In this document: in pieces, positions 6,476 through 12,833 of the stretch
Numbering within the stretch: the stretch's first letter is position 1
How the letters are laid out: every line of letters begins with the position of its first letter
Source of the DNA: Ferruginibacter sp.
GTDB taxonomy: Bacteria; Bacteroidota; Bacteroidia; Chitinophagales; Chitinophagaceae
DNA length: 12,833 nucleotides
Reading direction: 5' to 3'
NCBI GenBank assembly: GCA_018057635.1
Contig: JAGPDJ010000038.1
Span: forward strand, 1 to 12,833
The notes under the pieces: generated by a model
Told to the model about the DNA's origin: nothing
Seen by the model: the letters and a program-made list of their open reading frames with translations, nothing else
Database searches by the model: none
Program-made: the position numbers and the translations under genes

Positions 6476-7165
6476 TCATGAATCGTTTTTTTTACTTAGC
6501 AGTATAATATCTTTTACTTCCAGTATAGATTTTTGGTAACCGCTGATTAATGCATTGGTCATAGCCAATCCCAGTTCCTTCAGGCTGCAGACCGAATTTG
6601 GCATGATGAATTTAAGTGCCGGTATGAGCCATCCCAGCCATTTATAAAATGAAAGAGTATTGCGTAATCCTTGAGTAGGTATTAAAACAGCAGGCCGGAA
6701 ATTATATACTTGGCTGAATTTCAGTTTCATCAGGGCGTTTTCTGTTTTGCCTTTTACCCTTGCCCACATCATTCTTCCCTTTTCTGAACTGTCTGTGCCT
6801 GCACCGGAAACATAACAAAAAACCATTCCGGGATTTTGGTTTGAAATGGTCTGTGCAAAATGCATCGTTAGAATATAGGTCATTTGATAATATTGTTCTT
6901 CCTCCATTCCTACGGAAGAAACACCCAGGCAAAAAAAGCAGGCATCATATCCTTTAAGTAATGGTTCAAGGGGCTGGATATCAAAAAAATTGGGATGAAT
7001 GATCTCAGTCAATTTTGGATGGCTGATGCCACAAGGCTTTCGGTTTAGCACCAATACTTTTTCAATGGCATTATGTTTTAAACATTCATGCAATACGCCT
7101 TCTCCAACCATTCCTGTTGCACCTGTTAGAATGACTTTGAACTTTTTGACAGAAGGGTTACTCAT
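6476..7165 (-). CDS. Atypical SDR / NAD-dependent epimerase-like protein
   Basis: This is a 229-residue cytosolic protein with a Rossmann fold. The dinucleotide-binding loop GATGMVG (15-21) follows beta1 (FKVILT), and the acidic/basic end of beta2 (VLVLNRKP) suits NAD(P). The region YDACFFCLGVSSVG is the usual beta4 segment. FCYVSGAGTDSSEKGRMMWARVKGKTE (116-142) holds the Ser120 and Lys138 positions, but the canonical YxxxK tyrosine is replaced, so this is an atypical SDR like TIP30/HTATIP2-type or NmrA-type proteins. Catalytic activity is therefore uncertain. It is flanked by gaps of about 110 bp on both sides and has no functional link to its neighbours that I can see. Confidence 0.8.
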   Translation of the reverse strand: MSNPSVKKFKVILTGATGMVGEGVLHECLKHNAIEKVLVLNRKPCGISHPKLTEIIHPNFFDIQPLEPLLKGYDACFFCLGVSSVGMEEEQYYQMTYILTMHFAQTISNQNPGMVFCYVSGAGTDSSEKGRMMWARVKGKTENALMKLKFSQVYNFRPAVLIPTQGLRNTLSFYKWLGWLIPALKFIMPNSVCSLKELGLAMTNALISGYQKSILEVKDIILLSKKNDS

Positions 7166-7282
7166 TGATTTGTTTTAAATTAATAAAATCAATATTAATA
7201 AGACGGCAATTTAGTTTGAAATACAGTGCATAAATCAGCAGTATTGAAAATTTAAATTTATTCTGTCAGGTTCTAATTTAAT

Positions 7283-8800
7283 TTATTCATCATCCGTAAA
7301 ATCATCATCGCTGTAATGAGCGGAACCTGTATTGAGCATACTGCCCATCAGGTCTTTGAACTCAATTTTACCTTCCACCACTTTTTTACTGATTAATGAA
7401 TAGGAGGCCAATCCGTGCAAAACAAATTCCATCAGTAGAGCATTTTCTTTTTCATCGGCAGCATTGAAATACTTTTTTACCAGAGCATGAAGTCCGGCAA
7501 CATTGTATAGTAATTGCATCTTGTCTTCATCAGTTGTGTCTAAAAATACATTCAGGTTGTTGCCGGAATCAAACCAGGTTGTAATGGCCTTATATGGATT
7601 TTCAGATTCCTTGTCTTTTTGCTTTTTTCTTTTCAGGGTATCCGGGTTTGGAAAATACTGTACAAACTGGCTCCTGATTGCTTTTTCAAGGAGATTGTAT
7701 GCAACCTGGTATGGGCCTTCCTGCTCACCTTCATAAACAAGTTCTATTTTACCGGTAATGGAAGGGATAATGCCGGTTAGATCGCTTAACCAGACCTGTG
7801 TTGTTTTTTCATCATTCATAATGGCTCTTCTCTCGGCTGCGCTCACTGCATTTTCATAAGCTGCAATGGTTAGCCTGGCACTTACACCACTTTTTTTATC
7901 AACCAGTTCATTTTCCCTTGCTTCAAAAGATACCTGTTCTATCAGGCGTTTTACCAGGTCACTCACTTTTACGATTTTATGCTGGGCCTCTATAATTGCA
8001 GCTTCCTGTTCGGTGATGGCCATAGCCGTTTCAAGTGTTTTGGGATAGTGTGTAAGTATCTGGCTTTCTATCCTGTCTTTTAAGGGAGTAACAATGCTTC
8101 CCCTGTTGGTATAATCTTCCGGGTTGGCTGTAAAAACAAACATAACGTCTAAGGGTAACCTTAGTTTAAACCCGCGGATCTGCAGGTCGCCTTCTTCCAG
8201 GATATTGAACAGGGAAACCTGTATTCTTGCCTGCAGGTCGGGCAATTCATTTATAACAAAGATGCAGCGGTTGCTTCGCGGGATGATCCCGTAATGCAAT
8301 ACCCGTTCATCAGCAAAATCAAGCTTCAGGTTGGCAGCTTTAATGGGGTCAATATCTCCTATGAGGTCGGCTACACTTACATCCGGTGTTGCCAGTTTTT
8401 CACCATACCTTTTACTCCGGTGCAGCCAATCAATGGGAGTGTCATCTCCTTTTTCTGCTACCAGATCTGTTGCATATCTTGATATTGGTTTTAAGGGATC
8501 ATCATTGATCTCGCTTCCGGCAATGATAGGAATATATTCATCCAGCAATTCAGTCATCTGCCTGGCCATACGTGTTTTTGCCTGTCCCCTCAAGCCAAGA
8601 AATAAAATATTATGCCTGCTGAGCAATGCCCTTTCTGTATCAGGTATCACAGTATCTTCATAGCCAAGTATGCCGGGGAAAGCATTCTCTTTTGCTTTAA
8701 TTTTTTTGACCAGGTTGTGCCTGATCTCATCTTTAATAGACCTGGTTATATAGCCGCTTTTTTTTAACTCTCCTAATGTTTTTATCTTAAGTTTTGTCAT
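7283..8800 (-). CDS. MoxR-like / Mg-chelatase-type AAA+ ATPase
   Basis: This is a 505-residue cytosolic ATPase. Motifs in order: Walker A GLRGQAKT (69-76, Lys75), Walker B CIFVINELPDL (Asn184-Glu185), sensor 1 FTANPEDY (Asn226), a probable arginine finger in KDRIES (Arg243) and sensor 2 SGVSARL (Arg309). Walker A has Ala74 where most P-loops have Gly. The region GDIDPIKAANLKLDFADERVLHYGIIPRSN matches the insertion typical of MoxR and magnesium-chelatase I subunits. A 190-residue helical C-terminal part ends in an acidic tail (SDDDFTDDE). MoxR ATPases work with VWA proteins as chaperones or metal-insertion factors; the VWA partner is two genes upstream. The ATG directly abuts the stop of the ExbD-like gene, which implies translational coupling. 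Confidence 0.9.
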   Translation of the reverse strand: MTKLKIKTLGELKKSGYITRSIKDEIRHNLVKKIKAKENAFPGILGYEDTVIPDTERALLSRHNILFLGLRGQAKTRMARQMTELLDEYIPIIAGSEINDDPLKPISRYATDLVAEKGDDTPIDWLHRSKRYGEKLATPDVSVADLIGDIDPIKAANLKLDFADERVLHYGIIPRSNRCIFVINELPDLQARIQVSLFNILEEGDLQIRGFKLRLPLDVMFVFTANPEDYTNRGSIVTPLKDRIESQILTHYPKTLETAMAITEQEAAIIEAQHKIVKVSDLVKRLIEQVSFEARENELVDKKSGVSARLTIAAYENAVSAAERRAIMNDEKTTQVWLSDLTGIIPSITGKIELVYEGEQEGPYQVAYNLLEKAIRSQFVQYFPNPDTLKRKKQKDKESENPYKAITTWFDSGNNLNVFLDTTDEDKMQLLYNVAGLHALVKKYFNAADEKENALLMEFVLHGLASYSLISKKVVEGKIEFKDLMGSMLNTGSAHYSDDDFTDDE

Positions 8801-9295
8801 TTAATTCTTCTTATAATTTTGTAAGCAATTTTTTTCGTTTTCAGATATTTCTATTTCTGCAAAATGTCCGGGTGGGATGCCAGTTTTGCTGATAATATCC
8901 AACAGCGCAATGGAATTTTTAAATGTTGAACCGGGAGCCATTTTTATAAGTATCATCAGGTCGCCTGGTTTACTATTTTTCATCTCTTCGTTTAACAATG
9001 TATTGATGCCGGTTATTCCTGTTTTTTCCAGTTTGCTGCAATCGTTATCCCTGAAATAAAAATATTCATCACTGGCTGCTATGATAATGTTTAGTGCTGC
9101 AGGAACAACGAATGATTTTTCGGGGTCATTGATCGCTTCTTTGGTTTGTTCCCTTTTTGCCTGCCCTTGTTTTAGTAATTCAACGATCTCGGCAAGGTTT
9201 TCTTTTTGATTGGTAACTTCTCTTTGATTGATGAAATAAAAAACCGCACTTGCCAGTGAAGCTCCAATAATTATTCCTAATATCAGTTTTTTCAA
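8801..9295 (-). CDS. Single-TM protein with ExbD-like periplasmic domain, TTG start
   Basis: This 164-residue protein has one N-terminal transmembrane helix (about 4-22, LILGIIIGASLASAVFYFI), a charged helical linker (25-58) and a domain (62-152) resembling the periplasmic domain of ExbD/TolR: a VVPAALNIIIAASDEYFYF strand, a central helix, GDLMILIKMAPGSTFKNSIALLDIISKTGI, then FAEIEISENE. The start is TTG (9295-9293). An in-frame TAA lies four codons upstream and the next internal Met is near residue 105, so only TTG keeps the membrane anchor. There is no ExbB/TolQ neighbour. It lies between a VWA gene and a MoxR ATPase gene, and its stop abuts the ATPase ATG. It could anchor or regulate that pair at the membrane. 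The ExbD relation is by pattern recognition and the role is unknown. Confidence 0.7.
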   Translation of the reverse strand: MKKLILGIIIGASLASAVFYFINQREVTNQKENLAEIVELLKQGQAKREQTKEAINDPEKSFVVPAALNIIIAASDEYFYFRDNDCSKLEKTGITGINTLLNEEMKNSKPGDLMILIKMAPGSTFKNSIALLDIISKTGIPPGHFAEIEISENEKNCLQNYKKN

Positions 9296-9322
9296 GTGTA
9301 TGATTTAATAGTTCCTGGAATT

Positions 9323-9370
9323 GGTAATTAAAGTTTACACCTTTCTTAAAAGGTGTAAACTTTAATTACC
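9323..9370. repeat. Perfect 22-bp inverted repeat between VWA and ExbD-like genes
   Basis: Arms 9323-9344 and 9349-9370 are exact reverse complements around a 4-nt CTTA loop. The repeat lies 12 bp after the VWA stop and 27 bp before the TTG start of the ExbD-like gene. On the minus strand it is not followed by a U-tract, so a normal intrinsic terminator is unlikely. It may be an mRNA stabiliser or processing hairpin within the operon, or a protein-binding palindrome. Confidence 0.85.
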
Positions 9371-9382
9371 GTTATTAGTCAA

Positions 9383-10480
9383 TCAATAAACGGTTTTCCT
9401 TTTCCCGCTTTCAAAATCTTTGAACATAAATGCACCCAGTTTATCCAAAGATGCAAAGAATGCTTTGCCGTTATTTGTTTCTGTGAATTCCTGTACAAAT
9501 TTCTGCAGGTAAGGGTCACTGGCTATCATAAACGTTGTTACAGGTATCTTTAATTTTTTACATTGTGTGGCAAGGTTCATACATCGTGTAAGTATTTTTC
9601 TATCTATGCCAAAACTATTCTTGTAATATTTATTGCCGGTTTTCAGGCAGGTAGGCTTGCCATCAGTGATCATGAAAATCTGTTTATTGGGGTTGCGCCT
9701 TTTCCTTAACAGGTCCATAGCCAGTTCAAGCCCGGCTACTGTATTGGTATGATAAGGCCCAACCTGTAAATAAGGAAGGTCTTTTACTTCAATTGTCCAG
9801 GCATCATTTCCAAACACAACAATATCAAGTGTATCTTTTGGATATTTGGTCTGAATCAGTTCACTCAATGCCATGGCAACTTTTTTGGCAGGTGTTATCC
9901 GGTCTTCGCCATAGAGGATCATGGAGTGAGAGATATCTATCATCAGTACAGTGGAGGTCTGCGATTTAAAATCTGTTTCCCTTATTTCCAGGTCATCTTC
10001 ATGCATCCTGAAACTTTCTATGCCATGATTTATTTGTGCATTGCGTATGGATGCAGTGAAATCGATCTGTTCCATGGTATCTCCAAACTGGAAGGGCCTT
10101 GTTTCCGGGTTTATCTCATCTCCGTTACCAGGCTTAAAAGTATTGTGGTTGCCTTGTTTTGTTTTTTTTAATTTTCCAAAAATCTCTTCCAGGCTTTTTT
10201 TCCGGATGCCCTGTTCTGTTTTTGACGTTATTTTAATTTCACCGTTTTGCCTGTTTTCATCAATATAACCTTTGTCTTTCAGGTCTTCTAAAAAATCGCC
10301 AATGCCATATTCATTATCAGTTAGTTTATATTCTTTATCCAGTTCATTAAGCCATTGCATCGCTTCATTGAAATCACCACTGGTATGCGTAAGTAACTGC
10401 ATAAAAAGATCAAGGAGTTTTTCAAAACTGCTTTTTGCATTTTCAGATGGATCGTATTTGGAGAAATTGAAACTCCTCAT
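9383..10480 (-). CDS. VWA-domain (MIDAS) protein, partner of MoxR-like ATPase
   Basis: This 365-residue soluble protein has an N-terminal helical part (1 to about 100, with a winged-helix-like DFLEDLKDKGYIDENRQNGEIKITSKTEQGI segment), a linker, and a VWA domain (about 172-350). The MIDAS is complete: DISHS (Asp182, Ser184, Ser186), a Thr in HTNT (245 or 247) and ITDG with Asp273. This makes a divalent-metal-dependent binding surface, as in BchD- and CoxE-type proteins. Before the VWA domain, RPFQFGDTMEQIDFTASIRNA is typical of the CoxE/MoxR-partner group. The downstream AAA+ gene is the likely partner, and the ExbD-like gene lies between them. It appears to be the first gene of its operon: an intrinsic terminator lies upstream and a 196-bp gap precedes its ATG. 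Confidence 0.9.
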   Translation of the reverse strand: MRSFNFSKYDPSENAKSSFEKLLDLFMQLLTHTSGDFNEAMQWLNELDKEYKLTDNEYGIGDFLEDLKDKGYIDENRQNGEIKITSKTEQGIRKKSLEEIFGKLKKTKQGNHNTFKPGNGDEINPETRPFQFGDTMEQIDFTASIRNAQINHGIESFRMHEDDLEIRETDFKSQTSTVLMIDISHSMILYGEDRITPAKKVAMALSELIQTKYPKDTLDIVVFGNDAWTIEVKDLPYLQVGPYHTNTVAGLELAMDLLRKRRNPNKQIFMITDGKPTCLKTGNKYYKNSFGIDRKILTRCMNLATQCKKLKIPVTTFMIASDPYLQKFVQEFTETNNGKAFFASLDKLGAFMFKDFESGKRKTVY

Positions 10481-10544
10481 ATGTTATTATTTTGTTGATT
10501 TAGTTGACAAGGTTAAATAGTTGAGATAGTTTTAAAAATGCATG

Positions 10545-10579
10545 AAACTTTTCAACATGTAAACTTTTTCAACCAACAT
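10545..10579 (-). promoter_or_regulatory. Spaced direct repeat upstream of the VWA operon
   Basis: Two near-identical segments, AAACTTTTCAAC (from 10545) and AAACTTTTTCAAC (from 10561), lie about 65-100 bp upstream of the VWA start. Their spacing of about 16 bp and position fit a regulator binding site. The second copy shares the 10-mer TGTAAACTTT with the arm of the 22-bp hairpin in the same operon. No Bacteroidota TAnnTTTG -7 element could be placed with confidence. Confidence 0.25.
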
Positions 10580-10635
10580 CCGTTCACCGCAATTTACATA
10601 ACAATCAATAAGCCTGCATTGTTGTAATGTTAAAT

Positions 10636-10666
10636 AAAAAGTCCCGTGATTTAAACGGGACTCTTT
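10636..10666 (-). terminator. Intrinsic terminator after the DUF2723 gene
   Basis: The arms GTCCCGT (10641-10647) and ACGGGAC (10655-10661) enclose a 7-nt loop. On the minus strand the GC-rich stem is followed by TTTTTATTT. It starts 11-16 bp after the DUF2723 stop codon and is the clearest intrinsic terminator in the window. It separates this gene from the VWA operon. Confidence 0.88.
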
Positions 10667-10676
10667 ATCTGATATA

Positions 10677-12833
10677 TTATTTTTGGGGCGTATCGGGTTT
10701 CACCGGCTGCGTTTGCAACTGGCCTGTATTTTCAACAGGTGGTGGCTGGTTCTTGAATTGCTGTTCAAGTGCCATCAGCCCTTTTAACAGGTTTTCATTG
10801 CGTTCTTCTTCTGCACTCAGGTTATCTCTTTTATTGTCTGTTAAGGTTTGATAAAAAGCCATTTGTTGCTCCATGTCTTTTCTAAGGCGCTGCGTAACTT
10901 TTTGAGCAAGTACAGTATCCCCGGCTTTATAAGCGGCATACAGGAACTGCAGTGAAATCTGGTTGTGTTGCTGGCCACGGCTAACCATGCCATATGAGAA
11001 ATTGTCTTCCAGCATCATTTGATCACATTTGTTCAGCATTTTCTTTGCTTCTTCTTTTCTGCCTGCATCGGCAAGGCTTCCTGCTGCCTGTGCAAAAGCC
11101 AGGCGTATGCTGTTGAGGTGGCGCCTGTTCTCTTCATCAAAATAAACACCTTTTTTATTTGCATTGCCGAAAACAAATTTGTTCATCATTTTATCTAATA
11201 CCCAATCTTTGTTTACTTCACTGTTCTTAACGGGCACAAGCCTGTAGGTAAGCCCATCCTGGCGTAAATATTCCTGGAATCCAAGTTCTCCGTAAGGTGA
11301 TGTAAAATAAATGGGCCTTTTCCATTTATTAGCGGCAATGATATTCAGGATGGCAGCATCATTTTTATATAAAACAGATTTTGGTATATCAAATCTTACT
11401 TCACTTACCACGCTGTCATTTGCATTAACAGTTCCATTCTGGCGAACAAAATTAATATCAACGGGAACTGATACTTTTTTAGATGGATAAATATTCAGCA
11501 TACTTCCGTCTCTTCCCTGTTCCATTTTGGCAGGATCATCACTTCCGGCATAATCTTTCATCATGGTATACAGATCCATGTATTGATTTGGATCGATGCC
11601 GGATTTTGGTGCATTAAAAATAGCATCCCTGTTTGCTCCTTCAATCTGGGCTGCAGTCCAGATCGGGTCAATTGGGGCGCTTTCATTTAACTTATAACGC
11701 AATTGGTTGATGTACCAGTCTGTTCCAAGTAAACTACTGTTGATCACTCTTACATCTGGCCTGATACCCTGAACTTCCTGGGCATACCATAATGGATAAG
11801 TATCATTATCACCAAATGAAATAACGATTGCATTGGGTGCACAACTTTCAAGGTAATTGGAAGCAAGGTCCCTGGCAAGCACTTTGTTGCTGCGGTCGTG
11901 ATCGTCCCATTCCTGGCTGGCCATCAATACAGGCACCAGTAATAAACAAACAATGCCTGCTATGACGTTTGCAGTTTTTAATTTTTTAATTACCGGCATT
12001 AGTAATTCAGAAACATACAATACACCGATTCCGATCCAGATTGCAAATGCGTAAAAAGATCCTACATAAGCATAATCCCGCTCACGGGGCTGGTTACCCG
12101 CCTGGTTCAGGTAAAGGCAAATGGCAAAGCCGGTGAAGAAAAATAACAGCCCTGTTACCAATGCATCCCTCTTATCTTTTTTTACCTGGTATAATAAACC
12201 AAGCAGGCCTAAAATAAATGGAAGTGCGAATAGTTTATTATTGGCTTTATTGTGTTTTAAGCTATCGGGTAAATTATCCTGGTTCCCAAGCCTTAACTGG
12301 TCTATAAAACCAATGCCTGTCTTCCAGTTACCGTCTCTTACATTTCCCATACTAACACCTTGTACATCATTTTGCTTTCCTGCAAAATTCCACATGAAAT
12401 AACGCCAGTACATCCAGTTTATCTGGTAGTTCATAAAAAAGCCGATGTTTTCAGACATGGTTGGGGCTCTTTCCCAGTTACCTTGCTGATCTTTGGTAAT
12501 GCCTGCCCAGGATGCATAATAATCTGCATGTCCCTGGTCGTTGCTCTGGTCCCACATCCGTGGAAAAAAATGTTTGTCTTCTGGTGCGTAAACATATTCA
12601 ACTTTACGGCCTGTTTTTTCGTATTTTCCGTTCGATTTTAAATAGATGTCAGTGGTTTTGGATTCCTGTACTTCTGCGGTAAAATCCTGTCCGAACAGTA
12701 TCGGCCAGTCTCCATACTGGTCGCGGCTTACATAACCCACAAGACTCACCGGGTTGTCTACATTGAACATATCAACAGACGGGTCTGCACTGCTGCGGAT
12801 CATCGTTGTAAAATAAGTTGAATATCCAAGCAG
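10677..12833 (-). CDS. DUF2723 / PMT-like glycosyltransferase-type membrane protein, C-terminal part
   Basis: The frame is open through the right edge. The 30 bases before the first internal ATG (12803) encode LLGYSTYFTT, which continues into MIRSSADPSVD and belongs to the family's conserved block, so the true start is outside. The 718 visible residues compare with roughly 1000 or more in full Bacteroidota members. Seen here: a soluble segment with SRDQYGDWPI; transmembrane helices around FALPFILGLLGLLYQV, ALVTGLLFFFTGFAICLYL, YAYVGSFYAFAIWIGIGVLYV and VIAGIVCLLLVPVLM; the family motif NQPRERDYAYVGSFYAF; and a C-terminal region with ISFGDNDTYPLWYAQEVQGIRPDVRVIN and helical repeats. The C-terminus is Pro/Gln-rich. 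The family is related to protein O-mannosyltransferases and probably acts in envelope glycosylation. The substrate is unknown. Confidence 0.9.
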   Translation of the reverse strand: MLGYSTYFTTMIRSSADPSVDMFNVDNPVSLVGYVSRDQYGDWPILFGQDFTAEVQESKTTDIYLKSNGKYEKTGRKVEYVYAPEDKHFFPRMWDQSNDQGHADYYASWAGITKDQQGNWERAPTMSENIGFFMNYQINWMYWRYFMWNFAGKQNDVQGVSMGNVRDGNWKTGIGFIDQLRLGNQDNLPDSLKHNKANNKLFALPFILGLLGLLYQVKKDKRDALVTGLLFFFTGFAICLYLNQAGNQPRERDYAYVGSFYAFAIWIGIGVLYVSELLMPVIKKLKTANVIAGIVCLLLVPVLMASQEWDDHDRSNKVLARDLASNYLESCAPNAIVISFGDNDTYPLWYAQEVQGIRPDVRVINSSLLGTDWYINQLRYKLNESAPIDPIWTAAQIEGANRDAIFNAPKSGIDPNQYMDLYTMMKDYAGSDDPAKMEQGRDGSMLNIYPSKKVSVPVDINFVRQNGTVNANDSVVSEVRFDIPKSVLYKNDAAILNIIAANKWKRPIYFTSPYGELGFQEYLRQDGLTYRLVPVKNSEVNKDWVLDKMMNKFVFGNANKKGVYFDEENRRHLNSIRLAFAQAAGSLADAGRKEEAKKMLNKCDQMMLEDNFSYGMVSRGQQHNQISLQFLYAAYKAGDTVLAQKVTQRLRKDMEQQMAFYQTLTDNKRDNLSAEEERNENLLKGLMALEQQFKNQPPPVENTGQLQTQPVKPDTPQK

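Noticed and set aside
6464..6478. AT-only 7-bp palindrome TTAATTT/AAATTAA at the end of the epimerase-like gene
   Set aside because: Short and A/T-only, so expected often by chance in this sequence; no U-tract beyond it.
1..12833. CRISPR arrays, tRNA/rRNA genes, insertion sequences or prophage genes
   Set aside because: No regularly spaced repeats, no cloverleaf or rRNA-like stretches and no transposase or integrase products were seen on either strand.

Overview
The window looks like a chromosomal piece of an AT-rich Bacteroidota genome, most likely Chitinophagaceae or a close relative. Family content suggests this: a DUF2723/PMT-like membrane protein, a secreted P-domain protein, several lipoproteins, MoxR-type AAA+/VWA pairing and a Bacteroidota-style ExbD-like domain. 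Starts are A/T-rich and lack Shine-Dalgarno motifs. The lineage is inferred, not proven. All twelve genes I can support are on the minus strand, so transcription runs from high to low coordinates. I see no tRNA, rRNA, CRISPR array, IS element or phage gene.

From the right edge (first transcribed): the 3' two thirds of a DUF2723 polytopic membrane protein (10677-12833, running off the window) ends at a clear intrinsic terminator. A three-gene set follows: a VWA/MIDAS protein (9383-10480), a one-TM protein with an ExbD-like periplasmic domain starting at TTG (8801-9295), and a MoxR-like AAA+ ATPase (7283-8800) whose ATG directly abuts the preceding stop. A perfect 22-bp inverted repeat lies between the first two. 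Next is a lone atypical SDR/epimerase-like protein (6476-7165).

The most interesting part is 2649-6365, a probable copper-handling operon. In order it encodes a small membrane-anchored Cys/His protein with an HCxxxC motif; an MbnP-family lipoprotein; a diheme MauG/cytochrome c peroxidase-family lipoprotein that resembles MbnH; a YHS-domain lipoprotein; and an outer-membrane-barrel-like protein whose predicted mature N-terminus is CDICGCG. A 13-bp terminator closes the set. In methanotrophs, MbnH and its relative CorB partner MbnP/CorA/MopE-type proteins, in which a tryptophan is oxidised to kynurenine to make a copper site. The proteins here keep a W-x-W motif (MbnP-like) and a Tyr at the distal-ligand position (diheme enzyme). 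This suggests a Bacteroidota version of that maturation system with no methanobactin genes in view, extended by three cysteine-rich envelope proteins.

Downstream are a DUF4440/NTF2-like secreted protein (2130-2585) and a GH13 alpha-amylase-family lipoprotein with an intact catalytic triad (682-2091), probably co-transcribed. At the left edge is the N-terminal 180 residues of a secreted P-domain (proprotein convertase B-domain) protein (1-540) that continues outside the window.
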